64,000 bases of DNA from DASQPA01 sp963757335 (GTDB lineage Bacteria > Acidobacteriota > Thermoanaerobaculia > Multivoradales > UBA5704). The notes beneath the pieces are model-generated. The model did not search any database. It saw only the letters and a list, made by a program, of their open reading frames with translations, and was not told where the DNA came from. Below, piece after piece: positions 34,628 to 64,000 of this stretch. Location of the stretch: assembly GCA_963757335.1 (NCBI GenBank), contig CAVWRJ010000007.1:62001-126000 (forward strand), given 5' to 3'. The stretch's first letter is position 1; every line of letters begins with the position of its first letter. The translations under genes and the position numbers were made by a program.

Positions 34628-37600
34628 GGTTGGCTTCCGGGAACGCTTTCTGGGGCTTGCTCGGCCCCGGCTTCCTCAAGGTATTTGCGGATCACGTCGG
34701 CGGGCGGGCCGGTGTCGGGGAGCACCAACCCGGCGAGGGCGGGCCGCGCCTTCACCGGGGCGGCGCCGGCCGGGGAGCGGAGCGCGAGCAGGTAGTCGCC
34801 CGGGGTCAGCTCCGGCATCCGCACGACCCCGCCCCGGCTCTTCCCCTCCGGGCCCGGGAGGCGCCGGCCGCCGCGGTCGTAGAGCTCGATCTCCACCACG
34901 TCGGAGCCCGCATGGGCGCCGATCCCCACCGGTCCGCTTCTTTCGACATGGAAGGAGAACCAGCGGCTGCCGCCGGTGGGGAGGAGCACCTCGGGCCCCA
35001 GCCCCTCGCCGATCGGCGTCACCGGAGTCTCGGTCAACTCCGCCACCCCCGAGAGCTGGGCGCCGGCGAGCGAGCGCAGACCGAGCCGCGCCTCGCCCGG
35101 CGGCAGGAAGGCGTCGAGCCGGCCCCCCTCGGCGTGCACGACGACCTCGTCGGCGCTATCGCCGGAGCGGTGCAGAAGGGTGGCGAGCGGCAGCGCGGTG
35201 CGCAGGTGCAGCACCCGCGGCCCGGAGCCGGGGAGCGCCAGCTCGGCGAAGCGGCCGGAGAGCGGCACGCTCGCCGGCGGCGCCACTTTGACCGCTGCCG
35301 GCCGGGTGCCCTCGGCCGCCGGCCAGAGCGCCGCCGTCTCGTCGTCGGGACCGCCCAGCCAGGCGAGCAGCAGGCCCGGCCCGTGCTTGACGAGGGCCAC
35401 CCCGCCCTGCCCGGCCGGCAGGTCGGGGCCGCGCGCCACGCTGCCGTCACGGCCGAGGAGAACCACCTGGAGGTCGCCGCGGCTCTCTCCCGAGTCGGCG
35501 CTCCGCACGTGGAGGGTCGAGCCTACGGTCGCCGAAGTCGCCGTGCCGCGGGCGGTCTCGGGAAGAACGATCCGCAGGGTGCCGGCGCGGTCGAGCGAGC
35601 GCTCGAACGGCGCACCCGGGGAGAGCACCAGCGCCTCTTCGCTGGCGGCCCGCGGCAGCAGCTCGACGGTATAAGGGTCGGAACCCGGCCGGGTGTGGAG
35701 GAGGGTCAGGCGGTCGGCGGTGCCGCCAGTGCCGCCAGTGCCGCCAGTACCGCCGGTGCCGCCAGTGCCGACACCGCCGTCGTCCAGCAGCTCCTCGAAC
35801 GGCGCGCCGCCCTGCCAGTGGGTGCTCACCACGGTGTCGCCCCGGGAGAGCACGGCGACGGTGGCCTCGCCGAGCGCCAGCCGCAGCTTGCGGGGGCCGG
35901 CCGGGAGGTCGAGCCGGCGCGCCGCGATCCCGTCGAGGTGACCGTCGAGCACCCCCCAGTCCGCCTTCGCCGCCGCCGGAGCCGGGAAGCGGAGCTGGGC
36001 GAGGCGCAGCTCCATGCTGCCGCTGCCGCCGTCTCCCAGATCTCCGGCGCTCCCAGGCTGGGCCAGCCAGACCCGGGCCACCGGATGCCGCGGCGCGAGG
36101 CTCACAGAGACCGCCGTGCGCGGCCCCACCGCCATCGTGGTCGCGGCCGGCGTTCCGGCACCGTCACCGCTCTCGCCGACCCGCACTCCGGGCTGGCCGG
36201 AGGGAGCGGTGGCAAGGGCGAGGACGGGGCCGTCCGCGCCAGTGGCGCCGTCCCCCAGATCGGCGGTCACGGAAGCGCCGTCCGGCACCGGAAACTGGGT
36301 GCCCGCGGCGAGACCGTCGAACCCGGCCCCCACCTTCACCCGCTCGGCCTTCACCGCCGTCGTGCCCCTGCCTTCGCGGACGAGCCAGAAGCGCTCGCCG
36401 GGGGAGGACAGCACGGCATCCTCCCGGGCGCCGGGAGGGCTCAGGCGGGCGAGCGGCCGGCCGGCGACGCCGGAGCCGTAGAGCCCGGGGGCGGGGTCGG
36501 CGAAACGGAAGACGCCCGGCCGATCGATGTCGACCACCCCGGCGGCCAGGGGGGGATCGAAGCCCGGGACGGGGGAGAGAACGGCACCGCGCCGGAGCGC
36601 CCGCTCGCCGATCCGCGGCGCCGAGAGAGCGGCCGCGGAGAGCCGCACCGGCGTCTCGTGGCGGTCGAGAGACCAGAGGCGCAACCGGTAGGCGGTCCCT
36701 GGAGACCCCGCCGGGGACCGTGCGAGCGGGATCGCCAGCTGGGCGTCGCGGCCGATCGTCGTGCCGACCGTGCGCCAGGCCTCGCCCTCCCGCCTCTCGA
36801 CGGAGAGGCCGAGGCTGTCCTTCGAGTGCGCCGCCACCAGCAGGAGGTCCGCCTTGGGGCCGACCGGGAGCGGGCGGAGCAGCACGTCGCTGCCGAGCGG
36901 CAGCTCCTCGCGGACAGGGAGGGCGGTGGCCGCTCGCTCCACCTCGGCCGGGGTGCGCAGAGCGACCCGCACCTCGGTCGTGCCGACCCCCACCGGCTCG
37001 ATCCGCAGCGTGTAGCGGCCGGGGGCCAGGCGCTCTGAGAGGAGGAAGTTCCAGTCGTCCGGCCGGTCGTCGTTCTCGGCGACGACCCGGCCCTCAGCGT
37101 CTGAGAGCCGGGCGCGCACGTCGGCCGGGGCGATCGAGGTGATCTCCGCCAGACCGTCCCGGCCGATCGCCACCTTAAGCTCGCCCGGCGCCGTCATCGT
37201 TCGTTCGAGCCCGGTCACCAGCTCCTCGGTGTGGACGGTCACCTGGTAGCGGACCCGGCTGTTGCGCCGCGAGCAGACGGCGGCGAGCTGGTAGGTGCCG
37301 GGTTCCAGCTCACCCTTAAAGGCCCGGCCGGGGGGCACGAAGCCGATTTCGGCGCCGCTGGCGCCCATGCCGGTGCCGCTGGCGTCCATGCCGCCGGGCC
37401 CGTCGAGCCGGGTGAGGGTCCCCTGCATCTCCTCGCTCAGCTCGACCGCGGCATGGACCTTCGCCGGCAGCTCGAAGCGCCAGAGGTCGGGCGGCCGCGG
37501 GGCGTCCACGAGCAGCCCCTCGGGGCCTTCCGGCTCCACCCAGACGTGCTCGATGCCCGTTTCGAGCGGCAGCGGGTGCGGGCCGTGGCCGGCGAACTCT

Positions 37601-40528
37601 TGCGGCTCCGGCTTTTTTTCGAGGAGCACCAGGGCGCGCGCCTCTACCGGCTGGGGGAGAAGGATGAAGCGGTAGCTGCCGGCCGCCAGCGGCCGGTCGA
37701 GGTCGGCCGGAATGTTGGGCTTCTCTAACGGCCAGGAGTCGCTGTCCTCGAAGCGGCAGAGGAACTTGAAGCCCAGGCCCAGGGCGCGGAGGGTGTACCG
37801 GCCGGCCTCCGGGACGGCGACGTGGAAGACGACCGCCTGGCCGGCGGGGAGGGTGAAGTGCCCGGGCCTGCCGGCCCGCAGCTCGCCGCCGTCTAAGAGC
37901 GGCGTCGTCTCCAGGATCAGCCCGGAGTGGCCGCGCGACCTGCCGAGGGCGGCGACGGTCACCTGGTAGTCCCCTTCCCGCAGGTACTGCTGGACGAGGA
38001 AGTTGCGGCCGACGCCGTTCTCCGCGTCCCGGCGGAGCGCCGGCACCGTACGGGTTCTGAGGGTGACTGAGGTGGCGAGGAGACCGGTCGAGCGGACGGC
38101 GTAGAGGCCGGGCTTCCCTGCCTGCACGAGGAAGGTGCTCCGCTGGCCGCGCTCCAGGTCGAGGAAGCGCGGGGCGCCCGCGGTGAGGACGGGGAGCTTC
38201 GGCAGGGCATTCAAGGCCGCGTCGGGGAGCGGCGGCAGGGGCGTCGACGCCTGGAGGTCAGCGGGCTCGACCCAGAGCGAATAGGTGACGGTACCGAGGT
38301 GCTCGCTCTCCTTCAGGCGCACGGCGACTTTGTGCTCGCCGGCAGTGACCGGGGCCTCCGGGCCCCAGGGACCGCCGTCCACCGCCACGTCGAGCTGGGT
38401 GCCGTCGTCCGGCTCGGCGCGGAGCGTTCCCGCCGACGCGACATGGAAGGGGATCTCGAACGCCTCGCCCGGCTTCTGCGCCACCGGCAGGGGCTGATCC
38501 AGGTCGACCGGCCAGGGGCGGACCACCAGGCCGGCGGTGACCCCTGGCTGGTGATTGAGGTAGACCTTGTAATCGTGGGATTGCTCGAAGGCAATCGGGG
38601 CGAAGCGCACCGCCGCCTGCACCGGCTGCTCCGGGCTCGGCAGCTCCTGGCCGGCTTGGGGTCCCGGGGCTGCTGGGCGGAGGGTCAGGGTGAGGATCCC
38701 CTTCTTCTCGGGGTCGAGGGAGAGCTCGTAGAAGCCGGGGTCGAGCTTCCAGACCGAGCTCGCCCCCTGCCAGTCGGGAGTTTCGTAGTTCTTCGGCCGC
38801 GAGATCAGGAACGGCTCGATCCGCGCCCGGGCCCTGCCCGCCGCCAACCCCGCCAGCCCCGCCGCTCGTCACCACCCGGTAGCTGCCGGTCTCCTTGATC
38901 TCCAGGAAGAGGGTGAGAGCCTCCTCGAAGTTGAACCGCCGCGACCAGGCCGTGTGGCCGTCGAGCGGGATCGCCGCGGCGGTCAAGAACCGTTCCTTCT
39001 CGTCCCGCGGCGTATCGGTGACGATGGCGGTGGCATCCACCGAGTCCACGGCGGCCCCGGCGTGGACGCTCGACAGCCAGTGCGGGCCCGAGAGGTTGAA
39101 CGAATAGGCGTCCTTCTGTTCGAAGTGCTGGAGGACATAGGCCTGTCCCGGCGCCCCGGAGACCGTCGCCACCAGCTCCCAGGTCTCCGGGTTGGACGGC
39201 TCGGTCGCCGCCGACGTCGCCGGCATTGAGCTGTCGCCAGCCCCCGCGCGATTCAGCTCGCCTTCGGGCTCGCCCTCGCCCTCGGCTTCGCCTTCCGCCG
39301 CAGCGGCTGGCGCGCTCTCCTCGCTCTCTATCGCCGCCGGCGGCGCCTCGCCGGGCGAATCGTTCGCCGCGCCCGCTGCGGTCGCCGCGGTCTCCGGCGT
39401 CTTCACGTCGTCCCCCGGCTTGGCTTCGGCGCGGATCTCCGCCGCCGGTGGCAGGGACTCCTTGGTGACCGCACCCGAGCTGGTGGCCGTCGCCTGCCCG
39501 TACTGGCTGGCGCCGCGCAGCCAGCCGGTGGCGAGGGTGGCGGGCCGGGCTTCCGGCAGCTCCAAGCGGAAGAAGTTGACGTTTTTGGGCAGCCGGAAGT
39601 GGTCCTCTCCGAACGGGCTGACGACATAGCGCCGGCGGCCGGACTCCGGCAGCTTGGGCTCGCCCCAGCGCAGGTAGAACGGGTGTTCGTCCGCCCCCGC
39701 GGCCCACGGCTGGGCCGGGCCGCCATAGGCGGTCAACCGGTAGAGGCCGGGTTCGAGGACGGCGGCCAGGCGGCAGCGCCAGAGCGGCTGGCCGACGACC
39801 GGCTGGATCTGCGAGCACACGGGCGCGATCCCTTCGAGCCAGGAGCCGTCGCGCCACAGCCGCAGGTCGGCGAGATTGCGGCCGGCCGCCTCCAGGCGCG
39901 CCCCGCGGCGCTCCTTGATCTCCAGCCAGTAGGAGATCTGCTCCAGGTCGTCCAGGCTGTCCTGGACCAGGCGGGTCTCGACGAGGCGCGGGGAGGCCGC
40001 GGCGCCACGGCGCTCGGCAAAGCTCTGCGCCAGGACCTTGACCTTGCCGCTGCCCTTCTTCGCGCTCTCGACTCTCACCTGGTACTCGCCGCGGTCGAGG
40101 AACAGATCGAGCCGGCCGCTCTCCGTACCCGCCTCGCCGGCCCGGCCGAGAGAGCCCGCCATGCGGTCGACCAGCTCGACCGCGCTGCCCTGGGCGTTGA
40201 CGACCCGCACCGAGTAGCGGCCGAAGCGGTCGATTGTGAGGAGCGTCTTCTGGGCACCGGCCGCCGGGAGCTCGGCCGCGCTCAACGTGACTTTCGGGGT
40301 CTCCGGGGTCTCCGGGGTCTTCAGCGCGGCGGGAGCCGGGGTTGGCGCCTTGGGGACAGCCGGAGCCCCTGCCGCACCGAGCGGTGCAGCGGGGAGAACA
40401 TGGAGGAGGAGAGCCAGCGAGGCCGCGGCCAGGAACGTGCGGAACAGGCCGTAAGCCGGCGCGCTCCCCACACCTCCCCCCGACATCTCTGACCGCTGCG
40501 TCGTACGCGCGGCACTGCCAATATGCAT
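34624..40528 (-). CDS. Giant secreted multi-beta-sandwich protein upstream of A2M, frameshifted
   Basis: About 1,967 residues once one extra base near 38833-38860 is removed (5,904 nt, a whole number of codons). It starts at 40528 with AAGGAATCCC before the ATG and carries a signal peptide (FLAAASLALLLHVLPAAPLG). Across its length the motif Pro/Arg-Gly-x-Tyr-x-Leu/Val recurs about ten times (RGEYQVRVES, PGLYRLTAYG, PGLYAVRSTG, AGRYTLRALG, PGTYQLAAVC, PGRYTLRIEP, PGDYLLALRS), the signature edge of pre-peptidase C-terminal-like beta sandwiches. An acidic low-complexity stretch (~residues 390-450) links two parts. No catalytic motif. The stop overlaps the A2M start, so it is part of the A2M-PBP1C operon; function unknown. 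Confidence 0.8.
35722..35775 (-). repeat. 9-bp in-frame repeat encoding Gly/Thr tripeptides
   Basis: Six near-identical 9-bp units (plus strand GCCGCCAGT) encode a (G-G-T)n tract in a loop of the giant secreted protein. Confidence 0.85.
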
Positions 40529-40656
40529 GGGATTCCTTCTGGTCTTGCCAGAAAGTGTATCTCAGGCGGGTTCCATTTCAGCGGGGGGGGTGCTGGTGTT
40601 CAGTCACAGTAGATCAGCAGATTGACGATGTCCTCTCTCTTCCTGGGCGGGTGGGT

Positions 40657-40680
40657 CCCTCCCCCCTGGAAGGGGGAGGG
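40657..40680. repeat. REP-like GC-rich palindrome
   Basis: CCCTCCCCC and GGGGGAGGG form a perfect 9-bp stem with a six-base loop, followed by TTGGGG. Short elements of this look occur scattered in intergenic DNA of many bacteria. Only one copy was seen in this window. Confidence 0.45.
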
Positions 40681-40736
40681 TTGGGGACGAGCGGCCAGCT
40701 CCGGCTCGCCTTCTGCCGTCTCTGGACGCCTCCTGA

Positions 40737-41215
40737 GCTTCTCTACGATGATCTTCAAGGTCTCTTAAACCTTCCCCAGCGTCTCAAGAACCCTCTCCAG
40801 CATCGAGAAGACCCTCCCCAGCGTCTCTACGCATCTGCATAGCGTCTCCAGGCGCACTTAGAACCTCTGTAGGGTCCGCCGGGATGTTCCGAAAGTCGGC
40901 TGGACGCACAAGAAGTCGAGATTGGAACGCTGGAAAGGCCGGTGGGAACACAAGAAGTCGAGCTTGGAACACCGGAAAGGCTAATTGGAACATAAGAAGT
41001 CGAGATCGATACGCTAGACGCTTCGGCGGGAACACCAGAAGTCCAGGTCGAGACGCTGGAAAGGCCGATTGAAACACTGGGCGGTGGAATTGGAACACTA
41101 GGGTCGCTCGTAGAGACGCTACGGCCCTGGCCGGAAGCTCTGGGAGGCTGCTTTGAGACGTTCGATGCCAGCTTTGAGACGCTACGGCTTCCGGTTGAAA
41201 CCGCGGAGGAGGGCG
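40737..41215. repeat. Array of about 23 degenerate tandem 21-bp repeats (array 2)
   Basis: Written in lines of 21 bases, the region from 40737 to 41215 aligns without a single slip: most units hold GGAAC or GAGAC followed by RC and then GAAG or GGAA. In the centre two unit types alternate, one with CACAAGAAGTCGAG and one with CGCTGGAAAGG, making a 42-bp higher-order period. Units decay towards both ends. Reading frames exist on both strands (heptads such as FQSRLLV on the minus strand), but none has a ribosome-binding site or fills the array. It lies between the divergent giant-protein and VWFA genes. Confidence 0.85.
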
Positions 41216-41454
41216 GCTAAAGGCGCGGAACGGGCGTCTGGGCGGGGCCGACCGCCGGACAGCTCCGGCTCGTCGGCGTGGGACCCGAGGTACGGGTCGG
41301 CCTCTGGAAGCGGTTTCAAGGCGAAAGACGGAGAGGACACACGGCCGTCCTCGCCGGAGGACGAAATCGGCCTTCTTTTTCTCTCTCTCCCGTGGGAATA
41401 AACCGGGTATCTCCCTTGCAGAGGGTCGGAATTGCTGTAAGAAAAGGAGGACTC

Positions 41455-42813
41455 ATGCGAGGTCCCTGGAGCGCCCTTCCCCTGGTGCTCGCCGGCATTG
41501 CCCTGTCTGCTTCATTCGCGTTCGCCGCGGCCTCGGCCGCGCCCACTTTCGGCGAACGGATCGACGTCCGCGCGGTCGACGTCTTTGCGGCGGTTACCGA
41601 CCGCTCCGGAAAACGGGTGAAGGGGCTCTCCGCCGCCGACTTCCGGCTCCTCGTCGACGGCCGGGAGGTGCCCATCGACGCCTTCTCCGCGGTCGAGGAC
41701 GGCCGGCCGGTGGACGGCGCGGCCGCCTCTACCTCCTCTCCCGCCAGTCCCTCCGAACCCGTGACAGCGGCCGCGGCGGTCAGCCGCAACTTCCTCGTCT
41801 TCGTCGACAACGGCTTCTCGGTCGCCGCCCAGCGTGACCGGGTGCTCGAAACCCTCGCCGGCCAGCTCTCGCTCCTCGGTCCCGACGACCGGATGGCGAT
41901 CGTCGCCTTCGACGGCGACCATCTCGCGGTCCTCGCCGACTGGACGGCCAACCGCGCCACCCTGGCTGCGGCCCTGGTCCGCGCCAAGGGCCAGCCGGCC
42001 GACGGCGTCCGGGTGCTCGCCGCCCGCCGGTCGGCGACCGCGGACGAGGAGTTGGCTCTGGAGTACGACCCGATCCTCGGCGCCAAGGCGGCCTTCGGCC
42101 GGCTCGGCCGGCTTACCCTCGAATCCCCCGAGCCGCAGAGCCCGGGCGAGGTCCGTGCCCTCATCCGCGGCATGCCGCGGGTGGTGGCGGCGGCCGACGC
42201 GGCTCTCCGCACAAAGGTCCCGCCGTCCGGCCGCCGGATCGTCCTCCTGCTCTCGGGCGGCTGGCCGTTCGCCGCCTACCCGGCCCTCTTCTGGCCCCTG
42301 ACCGCCACCGCCAACCGGCTCGGCTATACCTTCTACCCGGTGGACGTCCCCGGGCTCGACCCGGAGTCGACGACCGCCTCCGCCGCTGCGAGCCGGCCCG
42401 CCGCGCCCTCGGGTTTCGTCAGCACCGCGTGGGAGCGGGATGCGCAGTACAGCCTGGAGCTTCTGGCGCGGGCGACGGGCGGTAAGGCGATCGTCCACTC
42501 GGCCCGCCTGACCGCTCTCTCCCGCGCCGCGGACGATACCCGTTCCTACTATCGCCTCGGCTTCTCTCCGGTCTGGAAAGCGGACGACCGCGAGCATGCG
42601 ATCCGGGTCGAGGTCCGCCGGCCGGGTCTCGACGTGCGCGCTCGCAGGAGCTACACCGACCTCTCCGCTACCGCCGAAGGTGCCCTCGAAGAGCAGAGCC
42701 AGGAGATCGCCAGCCCGGCCCGCGATGCCGGCCCGGTCCGCAAAGGAAACCGGGAGACCGGCGCCGACGACGGCAGCGCGCTCCCCGCGGAGCCGACCTC
42801 CCTGGAGCGCTGA
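41455..42813 (+). CDS. VWFA-related secreted protein (Acidobacteria type), copy 1
   Basis: 452-aa exported protein. The ATG at 41455 has AAAAGGAGG four bases upstream; an earlier in-frame Met at 41278 lies in unlikely sequence. Signal peptide (LPLVLAGIALSASFAFAAASA), then the conserved opening 'ERIDVRAVDVFAAVTDRSGK...LSAADFRLLVDGRE', and 'FLVFVDNGFSV' in place of a perfect MIDAS Asp-x-Ser-x-Ser, so metal binding is doubtful. The C-terminal half has 'DDTRSYYRLGFSPVWKADD', typical of the Acidobacterial VWFA-related family. The tail is Glu/Ala/Pro-rich. Likely an envelope protein-interaction module. It is followed by a paralogue after 59 bp. Confidence 0.88.
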   Translation: MRGPWSALPLVLAGIALSASFAFAAASAAPTFGERIDVRAVDVFAAVTDRSGKRVKGLSAADFRLLVDGREVPIDAFSAVEDGRPVDGAAASTSSPASPSEPVTAAAAVSRNFLVFVDNGFSVAAQRDRVLETLAGQLSLLGPDDRMAIVAFDGDHLAVLADWTANRATLAAALVRAKGQPADGVRVLAARRSATADEELALEYDPILGAKAAFGRLGRLTLESPEPQSPGEVRALIRGMPRVVAAADAALRTKVPPSGRRIVLLLSGGWPFAAYPALFWPLTATANRLGYTFYPVDVPGLDPESTTASAAASRPAAPSGFVSTAWERDAQYSLELLARATGGKAIVHSARLTALSRAADDTRSYYRLGFSPVWKADDREHAIRVEVRRPGLDVRARRSYTDLSATAEGALEEQSQEIASPARDAGPVRKGNRETGADDGSALPAEPTSLER

Positions 42814-42872
42814 CCGTCCCCATCCCAATCGCTTTGCCTTGAGCGCTGCTCTCTTTCGGAGGTAACGAAGCC

Positions 42873-44520
42873 ATGCGATCGATCCCCGTTTCCTGGGCTT
42901 CTCTCTTGCTGTTCCTCTCCCTTCCCGCCAGCGCGGCGACCGCCCCGCCGGCGGCTCCCGCTTTCGCCGAACGGATCGACGTTCGCGCCGTCGACATCGA
43001 GGCCGTCGTCACCGACCACAAGGGCCGGCGCGTGAAGGATCTCAAGGCCGAGGACTTCCGGCTTTTGGTCGACGGCCGCGAGGAGCGCATCGACTCCTTC
43101 TCCGAGGTGAGGGAGGGGCAGACCGAGCCTACCGCTCCGGCGATACCGGCGATACCGCCGACATCGGCGATACGCGTCGGCGTCGGCGGAACGGGTCGGT
43201 ACGAACTACCTGGTTTTCGTCGACGAGGCCTTGGCCCTCAGGAGTGAGCGCAACGCCACCCTGTGGACGCTCAAGCGCGACCTCGCCCTGTTGAGTCCGG
43301 GCGACCGCATGTCGATCGTGGTCTTCGACGGCCGCGGCCTCACCGTGCTCGCCGGGTGGACGGGGGATGTCGCCGTCCTGCGCGAAGCCTTCGCGGTGGC
43401 CGCCCGGCGGGGGAGCGAGGGCATCTTCGCCTATGTCGCCAAAAAAGGGCTCGACAAAGGGACCGACCCGCGGGCGGCCGCGATCGACTACCGGTCCTTC
43501 TACGGCGACGCGGATCTCCTCGGTGGCAGCCCCGTCGGGCGGATCTGGGGCCTCGCCCGCAACGGGGACTCGGTGGGGAAGGTGGCGACCGCGGCGGCAT
43601 ACGCTCTTCGCGCCATGCCCCTCCCGGAAGGGCGGCGGGTGATGATGATCCTCGCCGGAGACTGGTCGTGGAGCGGAGGTCCCGCGAGCCTCAGGCCCTT
43701 GACGACGGCGGCCAACCTCCTCGGCTACACCCTCTATCCGATCAACGTCACCGGCCTCCGGTTGTTGAGCGAAACCGCCGACAGTTGGTTTCCGAGCCCG
43801 TGCCAGGGGAGGCACTGCTCGCCAGGGGTCTTTCCGTCGTCCCCCCAGGAGCCGGATCTCTGGTCCCCCCAAAACGCTTTTGAGGGGCCTTCGGACTCGG
43901 CGCTCAAATCGCTGGCCCAGGCGACCGGGGGCGTGGTCGCTTGGAACCGCGATCACTCGCTGCGCCAGGTGGCCGCGGACACCCGCTCCTACTACCGGCT
44001 GGGTTTCTCGCCGATCTGGAAGGCGGACGACCGGCCGCACGACATCCGAGTGGAAGTCCGCCGGCCGGGGCTCACCGCCCGTGCCCGGGGCCGTTTCTTC
44101 GATCTCTCTCCCGCCACGAATTCCGCGTTGACCGCCGAGAGCGTGCTCTCCGTAGGCGGCGACCCGGCCCGGAAGCGGCTCGTCGTCACCGCCGGAGCGC
44201 CGAAGCGGTCCGGCCGCGATGGGATGGATCTGCCGGTGACCTTCGCGATCCCCTCGGAGCTCCTGGCGCGGGTGCCCGGCACCGTGCCGGGATACCCGGT
44301 CGAGGGCAGCCTCGCGGTCGCCGCCATGGACGTGGCGGGCCGGCTCATCTCGGTCCCCGGGCAGATTCTCCACGGCACCCTCCCGGAGGAGCCGCGGCCG
44401 GGGGTCTTCGTGCGCATCCGCTCGGTCCTCCACCTGCGCCGCGCCCAGCAGCGGCTGGTCTTCACCGTGACGGGGACGGAGGAGAGCCCGATCTGGAGCG
44501 AACTCGAGGTGAAGCCATGA
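42873..44520 (+). CDS. VWFA-related secreted protein, copy 2, frameshifted
   Basis: Paralogue of the preceding gene with the same opening ('ERIDVRAVDIEAVVTDHKGR', 'AEDFRLLVDGREE') and the same 'DTRSYYRLGFSPIWKADD' block. One extra base near 43190-43200 splits it: the first part ends early at 43247, the second reads on from 'NYLVFVDEALAL' to 44520. Removing it gives 548 residues. A signal peptide is present (SWASLLLFLSLPASA). Compared with copy 1 it has an extra Cys-containing insertion ('PSPCQGRHCSPG') and an additional C-terminal beta domain of about 120 residues. A 9-bp repeat near 43137 encodes Pro-Ala-Ile triplets just before the break. Ribosome-binding site GGAGG. Confidence 0.85.
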
Positions 44521-44587
44521 AGGGCGCCTCCCGATGACTCTACTTGGCGGGTTGGCGGCACTAGAGAGGTAGGAGGGACTGGTGCGT

Positions 44588-44605
44588 GCCCAGGTACGCC
44601 TGGGC
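44588..44605 (+). other. Short hairpin in the NRPS leader
   Basis: GCCCAGG and CCTGGGC form a perfect 7-bp stem with a TACG loop (a stable tetraloop type), followed by a run of ten bases of mostly G. It lies 112 bases before the NRPS start and 68 after the VWFA stop. It has no U tract, so it is not a standard terminator. Confidence 0.4.
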
Positions 44606-44717
44606 CGGGGGGGGGCGACGGCGCCGGTCCTTCAGGGGTAGCTTGTGGCCCCGGAATCTGCAATCTTCACGCTTCGCGAATGAGAGAACGAATCTGAAGT
44701 CCTCAACTCTTACCGAC

Positions 44718-64000
<19,283 letters not shown>

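Larger units (their letters stand above)
40529..41454. other. Divergent intergenic region holding palindrome and 21-bp array
   Basis: This 926-bp stretch separates the minus-strand envelope operon from the plus-strand VWFA genes. It contains the REP-like palindrome (40657-40680), array 2 (40737-41215) and about 240 bp before the VWFA gene with no recognised feature except its ribosome-binding site AAAAGGAGG at 41442-41450. Confidence 0.6.

Noticed and set aside
40784..41098. A 104-codon minus-strand frame of Phe/Leu heptads within array 2
   Set aside because: It starts and ends inside the array without a ribosome-binding site; the plus strand is equally open, as expected for a non-coding 21-bp periodic sequence.

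Overview
This is a window of roughly 70% GC. It looks like a chromosomal segment from an Acidobacteriota-type bacterium, most plausibly the Thermoanaerobaculia side of the phylum. That placement rests on family knowledge, not a database search: tandem Acidobacteria-type VWFA-related secreted proteins, a secreted protein with a C-terminal 'NGRF...VFFFF...TVRTYTSSF' domain, a TPR-thioredoxin protein and an N-terminal 'PCRLLDTR' secreted domain. No rRNA, tRNA, CRISPR array, integrase or transposase was seen.

Layout. (1) 1-6.6 kb: the 5' end of a secreted protein, a NodU/CmcH-type carbamoyltransferase followed 13 bp later by an SGNH/GDSL esterase, a bacilliredoxin with a small partner protein, a TPR-thioredoxin protein, and a tiny secreted protein with a leader that can fold two ways. 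(2) 6.7-10.5 kb: a minus-strand run of M24 metallopeptidase, CDP-alcohol phosphatidyltransferase, CDP-DAG synthase and a frameshifted acyltransferase, i.e. a phospholipid set. (3) 10.6-14.9 kb: a 400-bp array of 21-bp repeats, an orphan 135-aa protein, secreted and TM2-domain proteins, DUF423 and a polytopic membrane protein. (4) 15-20 kb: a large secreted protein ending in four beta-sandwich repeats, and a PEP mutase/isocitrate lyase-family enzyme. (5) 20.3-24.4 kb: a three-gene operon of alpha/beta hydrolase, caspase-fold protease and a novel beta-plus-helical protein. This is the best candidate for an undescribed system. (6) 24.5-40.5 kb: a GT-C-like membrane protein, then a minus-strand envelope operon of a 1,967-aa secreted beta-sandwich protein, an alpha-2-macroglobulin with intact thioester, and penicillin-binding protein 1C. 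(7) 40.5-44.5 kb: a second, unrelated 21-bp repeat array in a divergent promoter region, then two tandem VWFA-related proteins. (8) 44.7-64 kb: one enormous NRPS gene with at least six C-A-T modules, running off the right edge.

Three patterns cut across the window. Many long genes are broken by single-base indels, several in G runs, which suggests consensus errors rather than decay because the corrected lengths are always whole codon numbers. Many proteins carry in-frame repeats in loops, mostly of 9 bp (tripeptides). Two 21-bp arrays, each lying between divergent genes, keep their phase for 400-480 bp.
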